From NCBI GenBank assembly GCA_964019055.1, contig OZ025215.1, positions 8,771,708 to 8,835,707 of the forward strand: a stretch of DNA of 64,000 nt. The letters are read 5' to 3'. The notes beneath the pieces were generated by a model, which was given only the letters and a program-made list of their open reading frames with translations, had not been told where the DNA came from and did not search any database. This document shows positions 15,727 through 28,000 of the stretch, piece by piece. How positions within the stretch are numbered: position 1 is the first letter of the stretch; the number at the start of each line of letters is the position of its first letter. The translations under genes and the position numbers were made by a program. The DNA comes from Anthopleura xanthogrammica. Its lineage: Eukaryota; Cnidaria; Anthozoa; Actiniaria; Actiniidae.

Positions 15727-16827
15727 AAAATACATTATTAATTTGAAGTAGTATGTAACGAACTAAAGATGTAATAAAAGTAGTACTGGATGTACGAAAT
15801 ACATAGCTACAACAGAAACAATATTTAGCATCCAGTTGTCAAATTTCCATAGAGGTGCAGGGGTGTAGCTAGACGTTTTTGTAGTGTACACACAGAGAGT
15901 TTTTGTGAGTGCCAAAGGGGTGAACAACTAAAATTTTGAAAACAGGATACAAGTTTGGAAATGCCATTCTAAGTGTACACACATGCGTATGGGAGAATAT
16001 GGTAGCTACGAGCCTATGGTTTTCTTTGCTAATTCATACCTCTATTAAGTGACCAACCTCTACCTGAACTAGCCACTAACAACACCTCAAGGGTAGCTAA
16101 GTAGATAATGATGTTATCACTACAGAGAAACTGAAGGTTAGTATCTATTTAGGGTATACCTGAGAGGGCATACAAATAAACTAATTTCATAAATTATCTG
16201 ACTTGTTTTATTAGAAATTAGTTACATGTACCCATATTAGAGATGAGGTGCAAGAATTAATGTTTCCATCTCTCCTTTGTTACTGTTGCTATTTCCAAAA
16301 AGCTAAAAACTCTAGTGGGGAATTCATTTTTTATAATTTTTAACCCTGATGATGGTGGTATAATCATAATATTTTAAGGTTTTTTATCCTATGAAAATGC
16401 TTATTGATGAGAACTGGAACGGCTTGTTTTGTGATCCTTGAAAACAGTTATTTTTAGTCAGAACCATGAACCCCTTGTTTAAAAACTTCCTGCCTTCATC
16501 TGGCAGGTTTCGACTTTAACTTCATAGGCAGGATTATTGATCTGTTTGTCCTGTGCCATGCCAGTACACCAATTCCGTAATTATGCCATTATGCAACATG
16601 ACTGTTTATATACTGAGATGAAACCCAATAACATTGACTGCACATATGAAGGTCCAATTCCCATTTTTTAGCCACAATCAGAATCCTGCCACTTTGTCTC
16701 AAAAAATGTTGAACCAAGTAAGCATTAGATTCTGACAAGAATACCAGACCTGCTTTTCATTTTTTTGGGACATTATTACCGGTAGCTCCATTGTTTAAAA
16801 ACTCCACAGCATTACCTGTGCTTGCAT
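15727..16827. other. Intergenic region between PLPP copy 3 and PET100
   Basis: Convergent 3' flanks of PLPP copy 3 and PET100. AT-rich; no coding exon recognised. A TTTATT at about 16207 could be the PET100 polyadenylation signal on the minus strand. Confidence 0.4.
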
Positions 16828-18619
16828 TTAGTTTTCTTCTGTTTTCTTCTTTTTTCTTTGAAGCATTATTTCTTTGGCAGCTTCTATTGTTGTAGGTGGT
16901 TTCTATGAACATAACAAACCAAGGTTAGTTAGGATGCTGTACAGTAGGTCCTTCCCCTTGGAAAAATGGGCATTGGAGCACTGTGAGTGGGATTTAGGTC
17001 ACTGGGAATGGGAAATAGAATCACCAATACTGGATTTCATTAAGATTTCACACTGAGACTAGGACATGAAGTGCAAATATACAGTCTTGGAACTTGGACT
17101 GGTACCATCCCCTCCCAAACTCCCAAATGGAGATTGAGATTCAATTCAGTATACAGTGGACCTTACTTATGCGACAGCCATGCCGACTGAAACAATAGAT
17201 TTTTCCCTGTGTGGTAGCCTCACATTCAAGCACTTTAGGTTATGTGGGGTTAAACATATGTCTGCATTATCAGGGACCATGGAGCATGGTTTTGAGTGGG
17301 GGGGGGGGGGGGAGGCTAATCTTGGGTGTTCAGGGGAATGCCTGCCCCCCCTGAAAATTTAGAAATTGAGGCTCTCAGAAGTGGAATTTCCAGTGTTTTG
17401 GGAGGCAATTGCAACATATTTATTGCATTAAAATAATGTCGAAGCATTAGGCAACTCATAACAAAAAAACATTTTCGGCTAAAAATGTGTATGTAAGCCC
17501 CCTGATTCTAATGGGAATAAACATAGCACTGTGTGATCAAGGTCCATCAGGAACATAGGCCTGCTTACTGGATATCATGTCCTATAAATGAAAAAAAAAA
17601 CCATAATATATGTGTGTTGCTACTTACTGATGTTTGTTCATCAGGAGGATACACTTGTTGCTAAAAATAGAAAAAATGATTAATGATTATTAACGATATC
17701 GTTATCAATTATTGCTATTATGCTTTTATATCATTATAAGCTGCTGTCCATGCATCTGTCCTCCATACATAGAGGATATTACATGGTCGCGCGGAGATAT
17801 GAATTTTATCTTCGAGTGTTGATATTATCTCTCACGAGTGAGCGCAGCGAGAGAGATAATATCAGCACAAGAAGATAAAATTCTTATCTCCAAGCAGCCA
17901 TGTAATGTTCTGTTTATTATATGAAATCTTCAATGAAAAATAATGGAGAATTTGACTTTGGTTGAAATTTGACACCATCAGTGTTGATAAAAATCGTATC
18001 CCCACTGGCCACTGGTGGGAGTGGGGATATCAATTTTATCATTTTGATGTCACTCAATATCACACTCTATTTCATATATTTCTCTATTTCTATATCATAT
18101 ATATATTTCATATATACAACCATAATTTCCTCTATTTATCCCTCCATCCACCTATTCATCCATTATTTTCATGGTCAGGGAGCATTTATGTTTCTACACA
18201 GAACTATTTACCTGTGACTTTGGAATATAAAGGTGATATCATGTAGATAATGCATGCCATTCTTAATGTAAGCTTAAAATTCATAATTTACCTTCTTATT
18301 CGTTATTAAATCATCATAGATATCAGGCAGATTGAAGTAATAGAACAGAGCAACTGGAAAAAATACGTATACTGCTATCTGCATGAATAAAAATAATTAT
18401 AAACGATGCATAAAATAATTATAATGCATGGTTTTATAAAAATGTTACATAATAAATCAAATTTAAGATATATCTTTTACACAAAATAAGGAACGAAAAA
18501 TTCAAAATATTATTTATCGCTGAGATAGAAATTATTATATATATATACGATCATAATTGTTATTTTTTTGCGATAAGTTTTCTTACCCTGAAAAGTTCGA
18601 TTTTTGACCCGGTCGCCAT
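16828..18619 (-). CDS. PET100: PET100, cytochrome c oxidase assembly chaperone
   Basis: Four small exons on the minus strand, in transcription order 18587-18619, 18292-18378, 17628-17660, 16828-16902. All splice sites are GT-AG and all phases are 0, giving 75 aa against about 73 in mammals. PET100 is a small inner-mitochondrial-membrane protein needed for complex IV assembly. The N-terminus KIELFRIAVYVFFPVALFYY aligns with the family KLE-FR-x-YL-FPVA block; it is the single membrane segment, followed by a short acidic stretch, a PPDE block and a lysine-rich C-terminus (LQRKKKKTEEN). No exon is long enough to look like a gene on its own. The identification rests on the N-terminal block, length and C-terminal charge pattern. 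The ATG is 450 bp from the EPS15 ATG, so the two likely share a promoter. Confidence 0.87.
17779..17905. repeat. Palindromic MITE around GAGCGCAGCGAG
   Basis: Inverted arms TTACATGGTCGCGCGGAGAT and ATCTCCAAGCAGCCATGTAA, inner arms GAATTTTATCTTC and GAAGATAAAATTC, and a short GAGCGCAGCGAG centre. Located in intron 2 of PET100. Confidence 0.85.
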
Positions 18620-19069
18620 TTTGAAAATGTGAGCATTCACACAGGAAGCCCAAATTACAATCATCAAAACTTTTTCCTCCTCTCCCCAGACCCCCAGGAC
18701 AACTTTACGCAGGCTAACATTTTCTTTAAAAATGAAATTTTCTAGAAATAAATTCTAAAAGCATTTTATCGTATGTTTTTCCTCTCTTTTTTTGGGCTAT
18801 ATTTGTTGTGGTTTTTATTCTATTCCAGTAATATTTTATTTTATTTTATTTATTAATTATTTATTTTATTTCATACACTGACGAGCTATTCTGTTAAAAT
18901 ATTAGATGATGATGATTATTGCTATGATTATTATTATTATCATCATCATTTATTTCCTTAATGCAATTTAGCGCAAAGCTGGGCTACCTGTGTGGACTGA
19001 AGTCTACGCATGTCCAGTAAGGCAGCCACTGCTGATAAATATTTGAGCAAGCGATCATACGAAGTAAAC
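18620..19069. promoter_or_regulatory. Shared head-to-head promoter region of PET100 and EPS15
   Basis: 450 bp separate the divergent start codons of PET100 (minus) and EPS15 (plus). A CpG-containing patch at 18601-18625 surrounds the PET100 start. The rest is AT-rich with TTTTATTTTATT runs and ATT/ATC microsatellite; no TATA box position can be assigned with confidence. Confidence 0.5.
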
Positions 19070-22000
19070 ATGGACGCAGGGCTGGGTATTCCATCTATGA
19101 ACCAGGTATGCCATTAGATGTCGTAAAAATACCCTAAAACACTATAACTTTCATCATATAGAAAGCCTAGCTATTGATTCAGGCATCACTGCTCGTATCT
19201 ATGCTGTTTTTGGCCTGGATTGCTGCAAGTTTGAAGTTTAAAGTTGGTGTTTTGTGGAAGCTGTGTTGAACAGCATGCTGAGTTGTTTTTGGCAATATCG
19301 AAGTTTTTTTCGCTCTGCGAGGCATTTGCTTCAAAACTATCGACAGAATAGACTTGATTGCTTCATTTATTGATTCACGCAACTAAACGTGGATAATTTT
19401 CTATGCGAATTAATAGAAGACTTCTTTATAATAAATGTTGTTACTTTTTTGTGCGGATGACAAAAATCGATTTGTGGCGCACAATAATCACAAGGCACGA
19501 GAAGTAAAAAAAACAAAAAGATTTTTGTTGCGGAAATCTTTTGATGCAGATTAGAAAATACATTACTGGATTTGACGGCCGGAAGCCTCATGAATAGGAC
19601 TATCACGTCCACAGAGTCGATGTTCCAAGAAAAAATATTTGAGCGTGGAATCATGTCGACTTGCAAAACGACATTAGCAGGTTGAATTACTTGGTGATTT
19701 TAAGATTTTAAAGCTATTATTTCCGATTTATTAAGAACGTTATCTCATTAACTCTCAAACTGAAACATCCCTAATCACTCAACAGTATACTATTGTGTTT
19801 TTGTTTGGGTATTTTGACAGCTATAGATTTGATTGCTGGTTCTTTCACAGTACTGTCTGTATAATCAACACTGTCACTGTATTTTTAATGTACTTGATTG
19901 TTATCAACTGTTCAAAAAGTACAATATATTTTATTTTTCTAATTTCTGTTATCTTTTTGTTGCCAATTAAGCTCTCCGCTGGACATACTGCTGTTTATGA
20001 AGCGTACTTTAGACAAGTAAGGAACTACTTTTCATGTTTGTGTCATGTTTTCACATCACAAGCAAACAGAAAAGACATATATAGCCCTGTTTTGATTACT
20101 AAAAGCATTGCAAACCAATCAAGCAGGAAGCACTTACAAACTCATAGTAAAAAGCTGAGATTTAAAATATGTTAAGAATGAAATAAAAAAATGGTAAAAA
20201 TAACTAGTTTTGATCAAATAATCTTACTACTTTCTCCATGACTCACAGGTTTTTTCACTTTTTATCAAATTTGTTATCTTCATTTGGGAAAAACATTATT
20301 ATTTCCTATCATATTTATTATTATTTTCTTTGGTTTACTTTTAAGTTGTGATATATTTCCGGGTCCAACTGCTCAAATGCTAAAATAAAGTGAAAATGTT
20401 TCTCAATGATTTCACCTCCCTGAAACAATTAGAAATTTGGACAAACCATGTCACGGAGAGAAAAAAAAAAAATCTTTATAGAACTGCTTTTTGTTTTGGG
20501 CCTGGAAGTTGTTTTTCCATACGATTAACATCACATTCTATATTTTATTTTTTATCTTTCTAATAATCAAATAAATATTTACAGTGTTTAGTCCCATTCT
20601 TTAAGACACAGTTTGTCATTTTTCTAACTAATGAAATCATGGCTCAATTTTTAGGCTGATGTAAAATTAATCTGCAAAATCGCTGCAAGTGATGCCGCAG
20701 CATTCCTGAAAAGATCAAATCTAAAAGAAGGAGTGCTACATAAGGTACTTGTTTAGTCTTGTCAAAATTGTTTTCATAGCCCAAGTTATAAATATCTTAG
20801 GAAGAGTGCAGTTCATTCACAGCTGTTTGGGCATGGCTAACTCACAGAATGAACCCTGAAACAACCTCTGGGCTCATCAATGTCAGGGCACGGCTAACTC
20901 ACAGAGATCGAATTGAAATTTAGCATGTTAGGTTTTGTGGAGGGAGAAAAACCAGAGAACCTGGAGAAAAACCCTAGAATCAAGAGAGAGACTTAACAAA
21001 CTCTGAGCACTCATATGAGATTCCGAGTCAAGGAATTGAACCTGAGATCACAGAGGTGAAAGGCCAGTGCACTACTGCTTGTGTACCACCCTTGATTCCT
21101 CTTCGATGGAGAATGTCAATATTTTCAAAACTCATGTGCTAAAATTATGTTTATTAATCAGGTTTGTATCATTTTTTTTTTTTTAAACTTGCAGATATGG
21201 GATCTGAGTGACCCATCTGGTACTGGATACCTGGACAAGCATGTAAGATATGAAACTCTTTGATGAGCATTCATGTTTTAGAAGTTGGGCAGTGGCGCTG
21301 GAGGAATCTGGATCAGGGTGGAACAGTGGTTATGAGTCTAACACATGTTTCGGCCTTTCTTTTGACCATGATTTGTAAAATTCAAAATAAGGAGTCCATG
21401 ATTCATGAATTTCAGTACCGTTGTGATGAAATTCATGAATCACGAGTATAAAGCAGTTCTACTTTTTGTGAAACTTTGCGTGATGAATGTTTCACAAAGC
21501 TGGGGTGTTATACAGTGCAATTTGTTCTGAAAATTGTCTCGCAACACTGTTGCACATAAGTTTCAGCTAAAAGTTTCAACATGTAATAGGGTCTTTAGGA
21601 TAAAAAGGATAGAAGGTTAACCGAAAGAAACAAAAGAAATATAGAAAGCCACTTTATTCTTATGACATTTTTATTCTTAATCCAGAGATTCTTTCTGGCT
21701 TTACGTCTCATTTCATTAGCCCAAAATGGGAAGGAAGTCTCACTTGCAAATCTCTCATTGTTGGTGCCTGCGCCGAACCTGGTAAGTTTCACATTATTAA
21801 TTCTTTATCTTTGTCTGCAATTTATCATTTTACCAGTATTTCTGATTTAGGATAGTCCTTTTTCAAATTCGTAAAATACTGCTGTCTTCCTTGACTACAG
21901 AGTCATTTATGCAGGGTTAGCCTCAGTTCAATGTCGACACATTTACAAATACCAACGGTAAAGTAAAGATTACACAACTTCAACAATACAAACATTTTGA

Positions 22001-25000
22001 AATTCCACTGACCTTCACTGGAACACATAAACATTCTACGCAAAATTGAGGCTAACGCTGTGTAAATGAATCTGTAGTCAAGGAACAGAGTGGTATTTTA
22101 TGAATTCGAAAAAGGTCTAGTTAGAAAATGAGGGGTAGATTGTTGGATTCATTAATAACAAAGCCATTATATTATCTATCGAAAAGTTTAACTTAGATCA
22201 ATGACAAGCTTTCGACTCAAGCTAGAGTCTTGATCACGTTATGCAGTCACGCTTGATCTAAGTAAGTTGTACTGAGTATCTAAAGTTAAACTTTTCGATA
22301 TATATTCAATACCAGTACATATGAATGTACATTCCATAATATTATTGCATGATCAATAACGTGTGAAATAGGAGCAATCCGATTTTATGGTTTTCAACCT
22401 TATTCGTTTTATACTTGATTTGTAAAGACACTATATTTCTTTGCTAAGTGTTTGAATAAAGTCATTATTATTGTTATAAATAACAAAAACATTTTTTTGT
22501 TAACCATTAATCCATAAGTTCTCAAGAAAACAATGAGTCAAACAATAGCATGAAATTAAAAAATTATTTTCTAATTTTCTGAATTTCTTGACGGCTTAGT
22601 AGGATAACTGTGCAGATGCAGTTTTGGTCAATTATGATATGAGATCATGCAACATTATTTATTTGATTTGAAGCAAGTTAGGACACCAATAATATTTCCA
22701 ATGCTTACTAGACCAAAACAATCATCAAAGCACAAGGTTTCAATACCCATAAAATTATAAACAACAATACACCGATAAACAACAACTTTTGCTAAATAAT
22801 ATTTCAAGTTCAAATTTGTCTTCACTCATAATTTTCAATATTTAGAGGATAAGAACTTTAGTATATTTGTCAAATGTGTTCAATTTTTTGTGTTTTTGAT
22901 TGATTTTGTCTAGAGAAAATGCTAATTATTAACTCCCAAATGCTTTGTCTGAAGAGCCCTTAGGATATAGAATGATAAAAAATACGTTTTTTACTTTATC
23001 ATTGATATGTTTTAAGGAGGCTGTTGTGTATTTAACTGACTATATATTACATAAAGTTTTATTATTTTATTGACTTCAAAAGAGTGTATTAATATTAATT
23101 TCTAATGACAGTTTAAAATTTGCATATCAAGAAGTTGTGTAATTATCCAGCTTTGAAATTTTCACTGTTTAACCTTAGAATATACAATGTCATATTTTAT
23201 TTCACTTAAAAGTATTCTTTTCCCCTAAAATCCACTTGAAGTTGATATGATTAATGTAGAGCAAGCACAAAATATTACTTTTGTTACAATTTGTGGGGGG
23301 AGGGGGGGATTTAGGACTTGAGGAAAAACAGGATTGATTTTAGCCAACCCATTCATGTAATTTAAGATGTCGTACCCAGTGAACCCATTTAAGATCTGCC
23401 TCAGTTTTTTATTGACTCCAGCTTTAAATTTTATAAGATTCTTAACCTACACTGTACAAGTTAATCCATAAAAAAGTTGGGCTGTAGCCACTTCAGCCCT
23501 CCAATAAAGCCATCTTTGCACTGGTAAAATAACCAGTTTGCTTCTCAATTTTATTCAATTTTAATAATACTTTCAGGGCGATCTCCCATCCCCTATTGTT
23601 CCACCTCCTTTGGATTCCATTGCCTGGTCTGTTAAATCAGCCGAGAAGACAAAATATGATGCTATATTTGAGGTAGGAATGCTACTAAATATTTTTGTAT
23701 GAAATAAGATTTTTGTATTTTTGTATATAATATTGTTGGAAATTGCTATTCAACTCACTATTTTCTTATTCTTTTTTTGTTAGAATTTAAAGCCAGTTAA
23801 TGGGTTTTTACCTGGGGAAAAAGTTAGACCAGTAAGTTACGAAAATAGACCTAAGGGCATAATGTTTTTGTCACATTTCAGACCATGTGTCATTCCATTG
23901 TAGTTGTATCCATATTCATGTGTCTTATCATGCGCAGTTGTTAAGCAAAGAAATGGTTAATATCTTGGGAAATATATGTGGTCTGAAATGAACATGTGTA
24001 ATTCCCTTGAGGATAAGATTCTTTGTTTGAGTTGTATCCATATTCATGTGTCTTCTTATGCACAACCGTTAAACAAAGAAATGATACTATAGGAAATGAC
24101 ATGTGGTCTGAAATGGGAAGACATTATGCCCAAGCTAATATACATGTAGTTCTTGCTATAATCTACATTGATAGTAATTATTAAAATGATGATCAATCAC
24201 TAAGATACTGAAACATCTTTACTTCTTAAGGCGCTGACACATGGTGCAACATAGAGTGCAATATTATAGACAATGTTGCTGAAGTAGGATCCTTTTCTGC
24301 TTAAGCAACGTTGCGTGGAACAAATTGTGTCGTGACATGGCTGGCAACATCAATTGCCTACAACATTGCGTGCATTGTTGCAATGTGTGTCTGTAGCTTT
24401 ATTTGATCTTAGTATTTGACTAATTTTTCTAAATATAAAGCTAAGTTTTTGTTTCACTATTAATGTTGTTAGATTCTAATGAATTCCAAGCTTCCACTGG
24501 ATGTACTGGGTCGTGTCTGGGAGCTGGCTGATATTGATAGAGATGGCATGTTGGATGCTGATGAGTTTGCTGTGGTATGTATATAGACCCATTTCATGTG
24601 ACGTCAAAGCAGCTCAAGTTGGAGGACAAAAAAAAAATTCAATCTCCTGAGAATTGATTCCTATTGTTTTGTCCTCCAAATTGAGCTGCATTCTGATGTG
24701 CTGCAAGGGGTCGAATATTTTTTCATATGCACAAACATATTTTTGCAACTTGTGAAATCCAAGGGCAAAAAAATGATCATTGGTGCTGTTTGATATTAAA
24801 TTCAAATATTATGTGTATAATTTCTACAATTCAAGAGCTTTCAAAAAGTATCTACTTTATTGCTGTAGTGCAAATTCTGAAGAAATATGAGTGCTTTTCC
24901 AAAACAACACTGCAAACCTTAATGAAGACCTTAAATATCACTGTGTTTTTATTTAGCCAGACTGTTTTAAACATTTTATTTATTTCCAGGCAATGCACCT

Positions 25001-28000
25001 GGTTTACAGAACATTAGAAGGTGAAATGATACCATTAACTCTTCCTGGACGAATGGTACCACTATCAAAGAGAAAACTGAAAAACCCCTCTTCTGCGCCT
25101 CAGTCACCAGCGCTGAGAAAGATTTCTCTACCAACAGTTTCTCCTGTCCCTACGGCAGTAAGTGAAATCAAAACTCATTACATCATCAACATCAACATCA
25201 TTATTGCTATATAGTGATCAATGACAATGATGATGATGATGTTGATGATGCTCATCATCAAAGGTTTCAAAAGTTTATTTTTTTCCACACACAAATTACA
25301 GTGCAGATGGAAAAACCATGGGCACCTAGAAATATTCCAGGAATGTTTTATTGTTCTTTGGCCAATCAGAAATGACTCTCTAACCACAAGATAATGGAAA
25401 GATAACAATAATGCTTCTGATTGGTTAAGAAACATTCTTGAAATATTTCTAGGTACCCACGGTTTTTCAATTCGCACTGTAACATTACAAAAATATGAAA
25501 TAAATAAAAAACGTGGAAAGGTGCAAAAAGTACAACCCAAGAGGCCTGCATGCCATCAACTTCATTATATATACATCATTTATGAACATGTTATCACTGT
25601 TAATATTATGATAATGATGGTCATCATCATCATCATCATTTCATCAACATCATTACATCATCAACAACATTATTATGATCATCATCATCATAATCATAAT
25701 CAGCAGCATCAACCTTGTTTCTAAATATATCATCTTAGCAAGCTCAAGGCCTATATTTACAATCTTGTTCCAGGCCAGTCAAGATACACAGACCTGGGTT
25801 GTTTCAAGTGCTGATAAGATCAAGTTTGATGCCATCTTCAAGACTGTTGATCAAGACGGAGATGGTCGTGTATCTGGTATGGTGATACTTGAAATAAAGT
25901 GTTCTGGAATGATTTGTAGTAAATTACCACTGTTTTCATTGCTAGGCGCTGATCGAGACAACAGTCACATAATCAGGCAATACATTGCTGTCAATCAAAC
26001 CAATTGTTCAGTACCTTTACATATTCTGATTGGCGGGAGTGTATTCCCTAATTTCAATGCCATGACTGTTGTCTCGTTCAGCATGTAGCAGTGGAAACAG
26101 TGGTAATAATATCAAGACTCTTCTTTAACAGGTGAAGAAGTTAAAGATGTTTTCATGCAGTCTGGTCTTCCACAGCCTATTCTTGCACATGTTTGGTAAG
26201 AACTTTTCATTCATTAATTCTTATCCATCAGTAAGGTCAGTTAAGATATCAGTCTACCCTAGGCAGTCTCTAGGTAATCATGTAATTTATTATGACCAGT
26301 TGACATGTACATCCGTTGGCTGTCCCCCAACTGTTGGTTGATAGTCAGCCAAGCATTATTGTGTTGACTGATCATTGGCTGACTATAGGTTGTGCATTGA
26401 CCAAGCGTTGGCTAACTATCAGCCGAGGATTGGCCAATGCTCAGTCAACACGCTGCTGCCACTAGCCATTTAATGCCCATTTTTCAGCTTGTTAATCTTT
26501 TGTTGTTGTTGTTTATTCAGGGGTCTTTGTGACTTCAAGAACAGTGGCATGCTCAATGCTGAACAATTCATATTGGCCATGCATTTTCTTCAACAAAAAG
26601 TCAAAGGTGTTGAAGTACCAAAAGCACTGACACCAGAAATGATTCCACCATCAATGAGAGGAAGTCTAACACCAAGTACAACATCGGCAGAAGATAAGGT
26701 AAAGATATTGACACCATAACTGTTACTATCATTGCCCTTGATCGAACAACAACAATTGATGTTGTCCCTGTTGTTGTCATTGTTGTTGTTGTCGCTGTTG
26801 CTGCTGCTGTTGTCTTTGCAGCTGTTGTTGTTGCTGTTGTTGTTACGACTACATTTATTGCAGTTTTTATTTTTTTGTGGTATTTTCTAAAGCTCTTTCC
26901 TCCATTTCAGGATGGTGTGTCTCTAAACGTTAGTTCATCGTTAGGAGATTTTACAGCGATTAAAGAACTGGACAAAATTACTAAAGACATTGAAGATCTT
27001 GGAAGGCAAGCGAATACCACAAGATGACACATTTTTTTGCCTGATTTCACTAGAATTGTCAGCTTACTGAGTTTATTATTACATTCCTTTTAGACTTTTT
27101 ACATGCCTTGGGTGGCATGCATGGGAGGGAGACATGCATGGGAGGGAGGCATGCACTGCTATGGTGCTGTCTCTCACTGCTGTATAGTTCACACCTTGGG
27201 TCATGGGCTTTGATTCATAATTGAACCGCATAGTTTGAGTTTGTTTGATGTGTTGTTCTCTCCCTTGCCACAAGAGTTTTTCTCCATTTTCCTCCCTCAG
27301 TAAAAATCAACATGTGATTTGAGTGTTGTGTGTTGTAAATAGAGAATGTAGCTGGGTGAATAGTGAGTGTGGAGTGAACCTCACATAAGAGCCCCGTACG
27401 GGGAGTGATGGTTGTGAAAAAATGTAAATTTAAGTTCACATTAAGTCTCTGGATAATGATTTGACTTTTTAATTTTTTTTTGCAGAGAAAAAATGACGTT
27501 ACAACGTGATATAAACGAAACGGAAGATGTAATTCGACAGAGAAATACAGAAATACAGGTAAGTGAATGTACTACTTGTGTTAGACAGCCATTTTACTCA
27601 AAACTATCATGCTCCACTCCTGTTTATTTAACAGGCAAGCCTTCATGCCGATTCCCTGAAACAAACCCTGGGCTTATCAAAGTCAAGGCATGGCTAACTC
27701 TTAGACCGAATTGGAATTTAATTTCGTGTGTAGGTTTTGTGGGGGGTGGGGGGGGGGGGGGGGGGGGGGGGAGGTAAAACCAAAGAACCCAGAAAAAAGC
27801 AACCCTCCAATCAAGGAAGAAACCTGTAGCACCCTCACATGTAATGCCGAGTCCAGGAATTGAACTTGAGACTCCAGAGGTGATGGGCAAGTGTACTATT
27901 CTACTCCACTCTTGATTCCTAGCCTAAATACAAAAATAACAACAAGAGTACTACATTTACTTAACTTTAAGTTAAGTTACAATTATTAAGAAACAAACAT

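Noticed and set aside
16874..17056. 60-aa plus-strand ORF
   Set aside because: It overlaps the last PET100 exon in antisense and has no splice or homology support.
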